Shown one piece after another: positions 1 through 6,320 of a DNA stretch of 9,254 bases. The notes beneath the pieces were generated by a model. That model saw only the letters and a program-made list of their open reading frames with translations. It had not been told where the DNA came from and did not search any database. Position 1 is the stretch's first letter. Every line of letters starts with the position of its first letter. Source of the stretch: Verrucomicrobia subdivision 6 bacterium (GTDB lineage Bacteria > Verrucomicrobiota > Verrucomicrobiia > Methylacidiphilales > Verrucolacustridaceae); contig CAMBGW010000035.1 of assembly GCA_945866245.1 (NCBI GenBank), forward strand, positions 1 to 9,254, in the 5' to 3' direction. Made by a program: the position numbers and the translations under genes.

Positions 1-64
1 CATGAGAAAATTTCAAAGGAGGGGCTTGAGGCAAGGTTTGAAGTGGGAGAGGAGCGAGGGGTAA
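1..64 (+). other. Window-edge stretch, possible tail of an upstream gene
   Basis: Two plus-strand frames are open here. One runs from the left edge to a TAA at 62-64 and could be the basic C-terminal tail of an upstream gene (it reads ...RKFQRRGLRQGLKWERSEG). The other is in frame with the dehydrogenase that follows and has no stop back to the edge. A strong purine tract, AAAGGAGGGG, lies at 16-25, but it has no well-placed start codon in the dehydrogenase frame. I cannot tell from 64 bases which frame, if either, is coding. Confidence 0.2.
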
Positions 65-72
65 GGTTGGGG

Positions 73-1098
73 ATGGCAAAAAAGGCTTATCGAGTGGCGG
101 TGGTGGGGGTAACGGGTGCCGTGGGGCAGGAGATTCTCCGTGTTTTGGAGAGGCGAAAGTTTCCCGTGTCGGAACTGGTCCCCCTGGCGAGTGAGAGGTC
201 GGCAGGGACGGAGGTGGAGTTTGCCGGAAAAAAGTTCAAGGTGCGGAAGTTGGAGGCAGCTGCTTTTGCGGGAGTGGAGGTGGCATTCTTTAGTGCAGGG
301 GCCACGCGGTCGCGGGAGTTTATTCCGATCGCGAGAAAGGCGGGGGCGGTGGTGGTAGATAATTCCTCCGCATTTCGGATGGATCCTGAGGTTCCGCTGG
401 TTGTGCCGGAGGTGAATGGGGATTTATTGAATACCAAACCTGGACTGATCGCGAATCCTAACTGTTCGGCGGCGATACTCGCGGTGGCCTTGGTGCCTTT
501 GCATCGGTTGGCGGGTCTGGAGAGTGTGGTGGTGGCGACGTATCAGTCGGCCAGTGGGGCGGGGGCAAAGGCAATGGCGGAGTTAGACCAGCAAACGCGA
601 GATTATGCGGCGGGCAAAGAGCTCAAGGCGGAGGTATTTCCGCATGTCTTGGCGATGAACTTATTTTCGCACAACAGTCCTATAGGGAAAGATGGCTACA
701 ATGAGGAGGAGCAGAAGATGGTGGAGGAGACGCGAAAGATTTTCGGCTTACCCAATTTGCGGATGGTGCCGACCTGTGTGCGGGTGCCGGTGCCGCGGGC
801 TCATTCGGAGGCGGTGGTCGCTCGGTTTTCTCGGCCAATTTCCTTGAAGCAGGCGCAAGAGGCTTTTGCCAAGGCGGTGGGAGTTCGGGTGGTCGATCAC
901 CCAGAGAAAAATCTTTTTCCGATGCCGAGCCAAGCGTCGGGGGAGCTGGAGGTTTTGGTAGGGAGGATACGAGCGGTGGAGGGAGATCCTCAATCGATGG
1001 CGTTTTTTGTCAGCGGGGATCAACTTCTGAAAGGGGCCGCTTGGAATGCGGTACAGATTACCGAGGAGCTAGCGAAGCGGGGAGGACTGCCCGCGTAA
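73..1098 (+). CDS. asd: Aspartate-semialdehyde dehydrogenase
   Basis: This cytosolic enzyme reduces beta-aspartyl phosphate to aspartate semialdehyde with NADPH. It is the branch-point step toward lysine/diaminopimelate, threonine and methionine. Counting from the ATG at 73 the protein is 341 residues, the usual family length. An N-terminal Rossmann fold opens with GVTGAVGQEIL (about 8-18). The catalytic cysteine is C131 in the NPNCS motif. The QSASGAG loop follows, and the substrate-binding Arg and catalytic His are R237 and H244 in RVPVPRAHSE. An in-frame GTG at 43 would add ten residues (GEERGVRLG-like) with no family counterpart. The ATG at 73 places MAKKAYRVAVVG exactly at the expected first strand, with a GAGGGG purine tract at 55-60 upstream. 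The stop is 12 bases from the stop of the convergent lipoprotein gene. No partner of the lysine pathway is in view. Confidence 0.96.
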   Translation: MAKKAYRVAVVGVTGAVGQEILRVLERRKFPVSELVPLASERSAGTEVEFAGKKFKVRKLEAAAFAGVEVAFFSAGATRSREFIPIARKAGAVVVDNSSAFRMDPEVPLVVPEVNGDLLNTKPGLIANPNCSAAILAVALVPLHRLAGLESVVVATYQSASGAGAKAMAELDQQTRDYAAGKELKAEVFPHVLAMNLFSHNSPIGKDGYNEEEQKMVEETRKIFGLPNLRMVPTCVRVPVPRAHSEAVVARFSRPISLKQAQEAFAKAVGVRVVDHPEKNLFPMPSQASGELEVLVGRIRAVEGDPQSMAFFVSGDQLLKGAAWNAVQITEELAKRGGLPA

Positions 1099-1110
1099 AG
1101 GAGAGTTGGC

Positions 1111-1302
1111 TTACCTTGAGCCACCCATTCCGGGGATGCCGGAACCACCCTCCCAAGAGGCGGGTTTATTCCAAGGGGTGGTCGTAACACTTTGCTCGTC
1201 TTTTGGGGTTCCGTCCGGATTTTTACCCCCACCACTTGAGGAGCAGGCGGAGAGAAGGGTGGCGAGTAAGATGGAGAGGAGTGCGGGGGTTAGCTTCGAC
1301 AT
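1111..1302 (-). CDS. Small lipoprotein (63 residues), function unknown
   Basis: The protein has a textbook lipoprotein signal peptide: a short basic start (MSKL), a hydrophobic core (about 5-17) and the lipobox LSAC with the acceptor cysteine at C20. After cleavage only about 44 residues remain: a Ser/Gly linker (SSSGGGKN), a polar stretch and a Gly/Pro/Trp-rich tail ending GIPGMGGSR. It has no recognisable domain. It starts 6 bases after the stop of the upstream coiled-coil gene, so the two are almost certainly co-transcribed and perhaps translationally coupled; no Shine-Dalgarno sequence is evident. Its 3' end contains an inverted repeat (1128-1144) facing the end of asd. The overlapping plus-strand open frame at 1106-1312 lacks any such features and is rejected. 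The lipoprotein call is firm from the signal; the role is unknown, perhaps envelope-related like its neighbour. Confidence 0.75.
   Translation of the reverse strand: MSKLTPALLSILLATLLSACSSSGGGKNPDGTPKDEQSVTTTPWNKPASWEGGSGIPGMGGSR
1128..1144. repeat. Perfect 6-bp inverted repeat near convergent gene ends
   Basis: TTCCGG and CCGGAA flank a 5-base loop (GGATG). The element lies inside the last codons of the lipoprotein gene and 30 bases past the asd stop. It could form a short GC-rich hairpin in either transcript, but no U-run follows on either side, so it is not a classical intrinsic terminator. It may simply reflect Gly-rich coding (GSGIPGMG). Confidence 0.3.
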
Positions 1303-1308
1303 ACCGAT

Positions 1309-2154
1309 TTAATAGATGACTTGATCGCCAACTTCAATGGCGGAGGCGGGTGTGCCGGGGAGGACATCGGCAACGGAGGTTTGGGCGTCGACGGTAACGG
1401 TTTTTAACTTACCGATCATCTTATCTCCCCGATAGATGACCATGGTCAGGCCTTCGACAACAGAATCGTTTTTCCCAAGATCGAGAATGACAAAGTTCCA
1501 AGTGGGGTTGACGGCAACGATTTTTCCGGACAGGGCAATCGATTTGGTACTTCCAGGACGGGTCATCTCGATTTCAGTGCGCAATTTTTTCAGCTCCTCT
1601 TCGATCTTCAGCTTTGCGTTGGCCAGAAGTTTATTTTCGGAGTCGGCGACTTTGGCTTTTTCAGATAGGTCGTTCAGTTCAGTGAAGAGCTCGGCCGGTT
1701 TTTTACCTTTGAGCTCGTCGGTGTAGGTTTGTAGCTGTTCGGCGGTGAGCTTGAGTTTGGAGTTGGTGGAATCGAGATCGCTCTTGGTGGAGTCGAGATC
1801 TTTGGTGAGTTTTTCTGCGGCGAGGCTCAGCTCTTGGGCTTTTGCTTTGGATTCCTCAGCATCTTTCTTAGCGGCGTCTTCAGCGCTCTTACTGCTTTTG
1901 AGATCGGTTGCCGTTACGTCCCACTTTTGGCCTGCTTGAGATACAGTGGCTGCGGGCTCTGCCTCATTTTCGATAAAGTTCCCCGTGTAGGGTAGGCCGA
2001 GGGTGGTAAATTTATTGTCCCTGAGGGAGGATTCAACAGCGATCAGTTGCTGGGAGAAACGGTTTTTCGTGCCCATGACCATAAAGGCTAAGGCTGCGGT
2101 AGCGAGAGAGAGCCCGACGGAGCCCCCTAGGCTGATTTTACCTGCAATGGTCAT
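1309..2154 (-). CDS. Membrane-anchored coiled-coil protein with beta-rich C-terminal domain
   Basis: From the ATG at 2154 this is a 281-residue protein. Residues about 9-28 (SVGLSLATAALAFMVMG) form one hydrophobic segment, either a transmembrane anchor or an uncleaved signal. After a linker, residues about 85-197 are rich in Lys, Glu, Ala, Ser and Leu, with heptad-like spacing typical of a long coiled coil. Two exact-phase DLDST(K/N)S heptads sit in its middle. The last roughly 75 residues (GKIVAVNPTWNFVILDLG onward, ending EVGDQVIY) look like a compact all-beta domain. This architecture recurs, as I recall, in uncharacterised verrucomicrobial proteins. An in-frame TTG at 2199 would add 15 polar residues; I prefer the ATG because the hydrophobic segment then sits close to the N-terminus, though neither start has a good Shine-Dalgarno. 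The lipoprotein gene follows 6 bases downstream. An envelope structural role is an inference. Confidence 0.75.
   Translation of the reverse strand: MTIAGKISLGGSVGLSLATAALAFMVMGTKNRFSQQLIAVESSLRDNKFTTLGLPYTGNFIENEAEPAATVSQAGQKWDVTATDLKSSKSAEDAAKKDAEESKAKAQELSLAAEKLTKDLDSTKSDLDSTNSKLKLTAEQLQTYTDELKGKKPAELFTELNDLSEKAKVADSENKLLANAKLKIEEELKKLRTEIEMTRPGSTKSIALSGKIVAVNPTWNFVILDLGKNDSVVEGLTMVIYRGDKMIGKLKTVTVDAQTSVADVLPGTPASAIEVGDQVIY
1763..1800. repeat. 21-bp tandem repeat within the coiled-coil gene
   Basis: TTGGTGGAATCGAGATC (1763-1779) recurs as TTGGTGGAGTCGAGATC (1784-1800) with one mismatch and a period of 21 bases. That period equals seven codons, one coiled-coil heptad, and encodes DLDSTKS followed by DLDSTNS on the minus strand. 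It looks like recent in-frame duplication of one heptad. Confidence 0.7.
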
Positions 2155-2167
2155 AGTGGTTGCTGAT

Positions 2168-2183
2168 GAGAGAATTGACTCTC
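2168..2183. repeat. Short inverted repeat upstream of the coiled-coil gene
   Basis: GAGAG and CTCTC flank AATTGA, 14 bases upstream of the preferred ATG of the minus-strand coiled-coil gene. It could be a small operator or an RNA hairpin in the leader. At 5 bp per arm it may equally be chance. It falls inside the coding region if the TTG start at 2199 is used instead. Confidence 0.2.
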
Positions 2184-2245
2184 GCAGCACCGTTCCCAAG
2201 GGGATTCAATTTGCTTGTTCGGGAGTTACTGGCAGGGGTGTGAAT

Positions 2246-2719
2246 TCATGTGAGCTTCTTTTTCCGGTACTGGGCGAGGGACTCTTGGAGCTCCAGTCCG
2301 GCAGCCTTTAACTCTTGGGCCAACCAATCGGGGGAGTATCCAAAGGCACCCAAGGACTCGATGGTGGTTGTTTCGGCGTGATCAGCCGTTACCACCCCGA
2401 TTTCTCCTTTTCCTTGATGAACTTGGACGATGCGTTCGATGAGGCTATCGGCAGTCTGACCTGAGGTGGCATAGAGAACGGCTAGAGAATTTTCCGCGGT
2501 TTCCTCTTTTCCTCCCGCCTGCCCATCAAAGACCAGGGTGACACGCCAACGGCCAGAGTCGTGCAAGTTCGCCAGATGGCGAATCAGCTCTTGGCGGGCG
2601 GCAAACGGTTTTTTGCTGTGAAGAGAGCGAAGGGAGGGCCAAGCGTAGAGAACGCTGTGGCCGTCGACGAGTAGGTAGCGAGGTGCGGGGTCCGTGACGG
2701 TCCGCGCCGGAGGGCTCAT
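2246..2719 (-). CDS. YacP/Rae1-like NYN-domain endoribonuclease
   Basis: This 157-residue protein is a single NYN (PIN-like) nuclease domain of the YacP/DUF901 family. Its Bacillus subtilis member, Rae1, cleaves mRNA in a translation-dependent manner at the ribosome. The family acidic residues are visible: D19 in LLVDGHSVL (YacP proteins usually have VDGYNxI here), D65 in LVFDG, D91 in GQTADSLIE and D113 in VVTADH. The C-terminal GAFGYSPDWLAQELK motif is also family-typical. Length is slightly below the usual 165-175 residues. The ATG overlaps the stop of the upstream basic micro-protein gene as ATGA, which strongly suggests translational coupling. Downstream, the coiled-coil gene begins 91 bases later. 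Codons end mostly in C, as in the other minus-strand genes. Ribonuclease activity is inferred from the family; the RNA target is unknown. Confidence 0.85.
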   Translation of the reverse strand: MSPPARTVTDPAPRYLLVDGHSVLYAWPSLRSLHSKKPFAARQELIRHLANLHDSGRWRVTLVFDGQAGGKEETAENSLAVLYATSGQTADSLIERIVQVHQGKGEIGVVTADHAETTTIESLGAFGYSPDWLAQELKAAGLELQESLAQYRKKKLT

Positions 2720-2829
2720 CCCGCGGCGGGTTTGGAGGCTTTGTTGCCGGCCTTGGCTTTGATCTTCTTGCGTTTGAGATAACGCAGGCGACGGCGTTTT
2801 TTAATGATAGCGTTGTACGGTTTGCCCAT
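2716..2829 (-). CDS. Highly basic 37-residue protein, probably RNA-binding
   Basis: The frame reads MGKPYNAIIKKRRRLRYLKR then KKIKAKAGNKASKPAAG. Fifteen of 37 residues are Lys or Arg and none is acidic, with an Ala/Lys-rich tail like those of small ribosomal proteins. I recognise the PYN-I-K-RRR-YLKRKK pattern as resembling small basic proteins in Verrucomicrobiota, but cannot name a family. It is not S21 or bTHX by sequence. Support for coding: the stop forms an ATGA overlap with the start of the NYN nuclease gene, the composition is far from random translation, and an adjacent start fits the divergent promoter region. The start has no Shine-Dalgarno; the bases before it are pyrimidine-rich (CTCTTTCCCCTT), so initiation may be leaderless or rely on ribosomal protein S1. 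An RNA- or ribosome-binding role is inferred from charge and partner gene. Confidence 0.7.
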   Translation of the reverse strand: MGKPYNAIIKKRRRLRYLKRKKIKAKAGNKASKPAAG

Positions 2830-2914
2830 AAGGGGAAAGAGTGGAGAGGCAGGGAGTCGGGGTCAAGGTTGGAGCCGAAGGTTTGCCAAGATTTCTCAAA
2901 GGGTGCAGAGTCAA
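2830..2914. promoter_or_regulatory. Divergent intergenic region, promoters not resolved
   Basis: These 85 bases separate the minus-strand basic-protein operon from the plus-strand membrane-protein gene, so they should carry promoters for both directions. Toward the minus strand there is a TTGACT at 2910-2915 (read on the complement) but no convincing -10 hexamer at the right distance. Toward the plus strand no clear pair is visible. The region is G/A-rich on the plus strand. Confidence 0.3.
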
Positions 2915-3490
2915 ATGATGCGTTGGGCAATCTTTCTTTTAGTTGGGGTTGCGGTTTTTCGCTGCGTGCGGCCCTGGGTGGGTGGACCGGAAAACTTTGC
3001 GCCTTTAGCGGCGTTGGCTTTGTGTGGTTCGCTCTACTTTCCGCGTCCATGGAGCTGGGCGGGGCCGATGTTGGCTCTTTTGGTCTCTGACCTATTTCTG
3101 AATTTGCACTATGGATTGGGACCCATCAGTGAAAGCAGTGGGGCGGCACTTGTATCCTACTTTTTGATTTCGGTGATGGGGGCTCGCTTGGCCCAGCAGC
3201 TTTCTTGGAAGGCGTGGTTGGGGGGATCGTTGGCGGCGACCTTGATTTTTTACGTGGTGACAAACACAGGGGCATGGTGGTCGATTCCGATTTATGAAAA
3301 GAGCTGGTCGGGGTGGGTGCAGGCTTTGACCGTGGGAATTCCTGGGTATCCCCCCACGTGGACTTTCTTGAGGAGTTCGCTGATTTCCGACCTTCTTTTT
3401 ACGGGTCTTTTTGTGGCGGGGGTGGAGTGGTCGGCACGGCGCTCCGATGGGAAAAGTCGGTCGGTTTGGTTCGTTCCCGTAGGACGCTGA
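2915..3490 (+). CDS. DUF6580-like integral membrane protein, putative transporter component
   Basis: From the ATG at 2915 the protein is 191 residues with about six hydrophobic helices: roughly 3-19, 27-43, 50-66, 77-94, 100-117 and 152-171. Marks that fit DUF6580 are NFAPLAALALCGSLYF (27-42), the LLVSDLFLN segment (55-63), YVVTNTGAWW (113-122), and a final helix carrying SDLLFTGLF. That family is annotated as a putative transport protein, loosely resembling vitamin-uptake membrane subunits; the substrate is not known. The frame is open back to 2804, but that would run through the divergent basic-protein gene and add 37 hydrophilic residues, so I start at 2915 (or the adjacent ATG at 2918), with AAAGGGTG and AGAG purine tracts just before. 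It is followed one base later by the phosphoesterase gene, so they form one transcript. Confidence 0.75.
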   Translation: MMRWAIFLLVGVAVFRCVRPWVGGPENFAPLAALALCGSLYFPRPWSWAGPMLALLVSDLFLNLHYGLGPISESSGAALVSYFLISVMGARLAQQLSWKAWLGGSLAATLIFYVVTNTGAWWSIPIYEKSWSGWVQALTVGIPGYPPTWTFLRSSLISDLLFTGLFVAGVEWSARRSDGKSRSVWFVPVGR

Positions 3491-3491
3491 C

Positions 3492-3950
3492 GTGTCGGTG
3501 GGTTTGCGGATTGCGGTGATTGCGGATACGCATGACCGACTACCCGATTTTGTCATGCAGGCGATCGTCGAGGCGGATGAGATCTGGCACTTGGGTGATG
3601 TTTGTGAAAAGGAAACTTGGGAAAAGATTTGTGCTTTGGGAAGGCCAACCCAGTTAGTGAGGGGGAATCAGGATTACGAGGCATCTTGGCCGATGAGTCT
3701 CGAGTTAGAGAGGTTGGGTTGCCGATTTCACCTTTTACATATTCCACCGAGGGCTGCTCCTGCTGGGGTGCGATTTCTGATGCATGGGCACACTCATGTC
3801 CCGAGGGATCAAGTGGTGGAGGGTGTTCGGTTTTTGAATCCAGGATCGGCTGGGTTGGCCAACAAAGGGGCTCCGAGATCGTTTGCTTGGCTGGAGCTGA
3901 AAAAGGGTGAGGAGCCGGTCTTTCGGTTGGTTGGTGTGAATGGGGTGTAG
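3492..3950 (+). CDS. YfcE/MJ0936-type metallophosphoesterase
   Basis: This is a small calcineurin-like phosphodiesterase with the full set of two-metal ligands: D12 and H14 (ADTHD), D36 (HLGDV), N59 and D61 (RGNQD), H83 (LLHIPP), and H98, H100 and H102 in MHGHTHVP. The tail LNPGSAGL is typical of the YfcE branch. At 152 residues it matches the short end of the family. Such enzymes hydrolyse phosphodiesters in vitro; the cellular substrate is generally unknown. The GTG at 3492 is chosen because AGGA (3481-3484) lies 7 bases upstream; later GTG (3498) or TTG (3504) starts would also keep the fold. It begins one base after the membrane-protein stop. Its own stop lies 7 bases from that of the convergent cysteine-cluster gene, with no room for a separate terminator between them. 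Confidence 0.88.
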   Translation: MSVGLRIAVIADTHDRLPDFVMQAIVEADEIWHLGDVCEKETWEKICALGRPTQLVRGNQDYEASWPMSLELERLGCRFHLLHIPPRAAPAGVRFLMHGHTHVPRDQVVEGVRFLNPGSAGLANKGAPRSFAWLELKKGEEPVFRLVGVNGV

Positions 3951-3957
3951 CGAGGGT

Positions 3958-4278
3958 TTATTTGATTTCGGTGGCTTGGCAGACTTCGCGCCAACCGGGG
4001 AAGTTCCATGCGTTGGGAAAGCCGCGGCACTGGGCGGGTTTGACGGGTTGAATTTGGCAATCTTGCCCATCAAGGAAGATGCAGGAGCCGTCGGGTTGAT
4101 CGATCAGGGAAAGACCACGACGGTCGGAGCGAAGGCGGGTGTGGGTTCCGATGAACTCGGCCTCCTCTACTTTCAGAAAAGAGGCGATGGCGGTGATCTC
4201 TTTTTCGGAAACTTTGACGTCCCCTGGCCAGCGGCAGCAGTTGGTGCAGCGTTCGCAAAGGTATTTTGGGGGTTTCAT
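3958..4278 (-). CDS. YkgJ-family cysteine-cluster protein
   Basis: The protein (106 residues) carries eight cysteines in the arrangement of the CxxCxxCC zinc/iron chelatase-like family (YkgJ, UPF0153): C8, C11, C14 and C15 at the N-terminus (CERCTNCC), then C66 (GSCIFL), C74 (DCQI), C84 (QCRGFP) and C100. The KPAQCRGFPNAW stretch is characteristic. The cysteines probably bind zinc or an iron-sulfur cluster; the biochemical function of the family is not established. The gene stands alone on the minus strand, converging on the phosphoesterase gene and divergent from the mutase gene. No Shine-Dalgarno is seen before the ATG at 4278. The overlapping plus-strand frame at 3940-4383 is a shadow. Confidence 0.85.
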   Translation of the reverse strand: MKPPKYLCERCTNCCRWPGDVKVSEKEITAIASFLKVEEAEFIGTHTRLRSDRRGLSLIDQPDGSCIFLDGQDCQIQPVKPAQCRGFPNAWNFPGWREVCQATEIK

Positions 4279-4382
4279 CTGTCTGAAAGGTTAAGGCGGG
4301 AGATGGGATCAGGGGATAGAAAAAGAGAGGGCTGGTTGAGGGGGGACTCGCCTCAGGGGGAAAGGTTCAGTAAAACGATCTG
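4279..4382. promoter_or_regulatory. Divergent gap between cysteine-cluster and mutase genes
   Basis: This 104-base gap should carry promoters in both directions. It is strongly purine-rich on the plus strand (AGAAAAAGAGAGGG, GAGGGGGGACT, CAGGGGGAAAGG). No confident -35/-10 pair, operator palindrome or terminator is visible; the best inverted repeat (TGAGG...CCTCA, about 4337-4355) has only five pairs. Confidence 0.3.
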
Positions 4383-6320
4383 ATGAGCACGGAGTTTAAA
4401 CAAGCGATAGAAAGTGCGGTTCAGGAGAAAAAACTTTCGACTGATTCTGCTGAGAACGTGGGGCGTTTGATGAGGGAGTCGAAGCAAGTACCCCGCATGG
4501 TCGCGAGCATCCAAGAGCTAGTGGATACGTGTGAGTGGGAGGAGCTGAATGATCGGTTTTTTCGGACCTTAGCTTTTGGGACGGGGGGGTTACGGGGCAG
4601 GACGATTGGCAAAGTGGTGACGAAGGCGGAGATGGGCAAGCCGACGGCTTTGGGTCGGCCGGAATTTCCAGCGGTAGGAACGAACTGTATGAATGAGGGA
4701 AACGTGGCGAAGGCGACGCAGGGCTTGGTAAACTATTTGAAGAAAAACTTTCCTGGCCAGCCACCGAGGGTGGTTTTTGCGCATGATACGCGATTTTTTT
4801 CGCGTGAGTTTGCTGAGTTGGCGGCGAAGACGGTGGCGGCGGCGGGGGGGACGGCTTATTTATTTTCGGAGGACCGCTCGACTCCCGAGCTTTCCTTTGC
4901 GGTACGGCATTTGGGTGCGCAGGCGGGGGTGGAGATAACCGCAAGCCACAATCCATCCCACGATAATGGATATAAGGCTTATTTTTCTGACGGGGCGCAG
5001 ATTGTCGAGCCGCACGCGTCGGGAATCATTCGGGAGGTGGAGGCGGTGAGGGAGCCAAATTTAAATCCACAGTGGGAAGGAGGGGGAAAAGTTGTATCGA
5101 TCGGGGCGGAGGTGGATGAGGAGTATCAGTTGGGGTTGCGGGAGCTGATTTTGGAGGAGGAGATGCTGAAGAAAGAGGGGAAGGCGCTGAAGGTGGTGTT
5201 TTCTCCATTGCATGGAACGGGGGGACGCATTGTGCCTGAAATGCTGGCGAGGGCGGGAGTAAAGGTTTTGCTGGTGAAAGAGCAGGAGAAGGGAGATGGA
5301 AGATTTCCAACGGTGAAGTCGCCCAATCCGGAGAATGGGGAGGCGTTGGCGATGGGAATTGAGTTAGCCAAAAAGGAGGGGGGAGACCTCGTCTTGGCGA
5401 CCGATCCAGATGGAGATCGGATGGGTGTGGCTTTGCGAAATCGCGATGGAGAGTACGAGTTGATTACGGGGAACCAGATTGGATCGTTGCTGGCGGCCTA
5501 CCGAATTGATCGGATGCGGGCCAAGGGTTGGATTCAACTTGGGCAGGAGAAGAGTTGTTGTTTGATTAAGACATTTGTCACAACCGATCTGCAGAAGGAG
5601 ATTGCGGCTGTAGCGGGAATTCGATGTGTTGAGACGTTGACCGGCTTTAAATATATTGGGGAGAAGCTGGGGATCTATGAAAAGCAAGCGGGGGGACGAG
5701 GAAAGATGGGGGCAGAGGAGTGGAGAAAGAAAAGAATGGAAAAGAGCACCTTTTTTGTTTTTGGGGGAGAAGAGAGTTATGGGTACAGCGGCGGGGATTA
5801 TGTCAGGGATAAGGATGCCAATGGGGCGGTCTTGATGTTTGTCGAGGCGGCGGCGTGGGCGAAGTCACAAGGGCGGGACTTGCTGGAGGAGATGGATGAG
5901 ATTTATCGGCGGCACGGTTTGTACTTAGAGAAGTTGGGCACCTTGGAGATGCCTGGAGCGGAGGGAGCGAAGCAGATCGCTCAAGCGGTGGAGAGTTATC
6001 AAAGTCGGCCGCCGAAAGTGTGGGGGGGCAGGAAAGTGGTGGGGGTAATCGACTTTGAAAAGGGGTGCCATCGGGATGTGGAGGGGCAGGAGATACCGAA
6101 GGAGCGGATGCTAATTTTCGATCTAGGAGAGGGTTTTCGGGTGGCGGTCCGGGCATCGGGAACGGAACCAAAGATGAAGTGCTACTTTTTTGGAAAAAGG
6201 AAGGTGGGGGCGACGGAGGATTTGGGGCGGGCGAAGCAGGAGTTAGCTGGGGAGTTGAATGAGTTATGGAGTTGGACCCAGGCGGATGCCAAAAAGCGTG
6301 CTCAGGGTGAGGTGCGATGA
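4383..6320 (+). CDS. Phosphohexose mutase (phosphoglucomutase/phosphomannomutase family)
   Basis: This 645-residue alpha-D-phosphohexomutase interconverts sugar 1- and 6-phosphates through a phosphoserine intermediate, most likely glucose-1-P and glucose-6-P. All four domain signatures are present: the phosphoserine loop TASHNPSHDNGYK with S188, the Mg loop DPDGDR (D341, D343, D345), the sugar-recognition loop GGEESYG (461-467) and the phosphate-binding loop RASGTEPK (590-597). The N-terminal RTLAFGTGGLRGR motif and overall plan match the PGM2-like long subfamily. It is longer than the usual 550-600 residues because of extra segments near 75-95 and before the sugar loop (about 435-455, GGRGKMGAEEWRKK). 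The ATG at 4383 is the natural start, although the nearest purine tract is about 17 bases upstream. The end overlaps the SufE-like gene as ATGA, which couples the two. Substrate preference cannot be read from sequence. Confidence 0.93.
   Translation: MSTEFKQAIESAVQEKKLSTDSAENVGRLMRESKQVPRMVASIQELVDTCEWEELNDRFFRTLAFGTGGLRGRTIGKVVTKAEMGKPTALGRPEFPAVGTNCMNEGNVAKATQGLVNYLKKNFPGQPPRVVFAHDTRFFSREFAELAAKTVAAAGGTAYLFSEDRSTPELSFAVRHLGAQAGVEITASHNPSHDNGYKAYFSDGAQIVEPHASGIIREVEAVREPNLNPQWEGGGKVVSIGAEVDEEYQLGLRELILEEEMLKKEGKALKVVFSPLHGTGGRIVPEMLARAGVKVLLVKEQEKGDGRFPTVKSPNPENGEALAMGIELAKKEGGDLVLATDPDGDRMGVALRNRDGEYELITGNQIGSLLAAYRIDRMRAKGWIQLGQEKSCCLIKTFVTTDLQKEIAAVAGIRCVETLTGFKYIGEKLGIYEKQAGGRGKMGAEEWRKKRMEKSTFFVFGGEESYGYSGGDYVRDKDANGAVLMFVEAAAWAKSQGRDLLEEMDEIYRRHGLYLEKLGTLEMPGAEGAKQIAQAVESYQSRPPKVWGGRKVVGVIDFEKGCHRDVEGQEIPKERMLIFDLGEGFRVAVRASGTEPKMKCYFFGKRKVGATEDLGRAKQELAGELNELWSWTQADAKKRAQGEVR

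Noticed and set aside
2716..2829. Assignment of the basic micro-protein as ribosomal protein S21 or bTHX
   Set aside because: It is basic and the right size class, but the characteristic residue patterns of those families are absent.
2804..2914. N-terminal extension of the membrane protein
   Set aside because: The 37 extra residues are hydrophilic, would overlap the divergent basic-protein gene, and are not part of the membrane-protein family; the ATG at 2915 is better.
2526..3050. Minus-strand open frame of 174 codons
   Set aside because: It overlaps the NYN nuclease, the basic micro-protein gene and the membrane-protein gene in other frames. Its product is a Pro/Arg/Ser-rich string with no domain, typical of an antisense shadow in G-rich sequence.
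4337..4355. TGAGG...CCTCA inverted repeat as a terminator or operator
   Set aside because: It has only five pairs around a nine-base loop, no U tract, and sits in a low-complexity purine-rich stretch.
4396..4956. Minus-strand open frame of 186 codons inside the phosphohexomutase gene
   Set aside because: Its Pro/Ser-rich composition arises from the complement of G-rich codons, and the overlapping mutase has intact catalytic motifs throughout.
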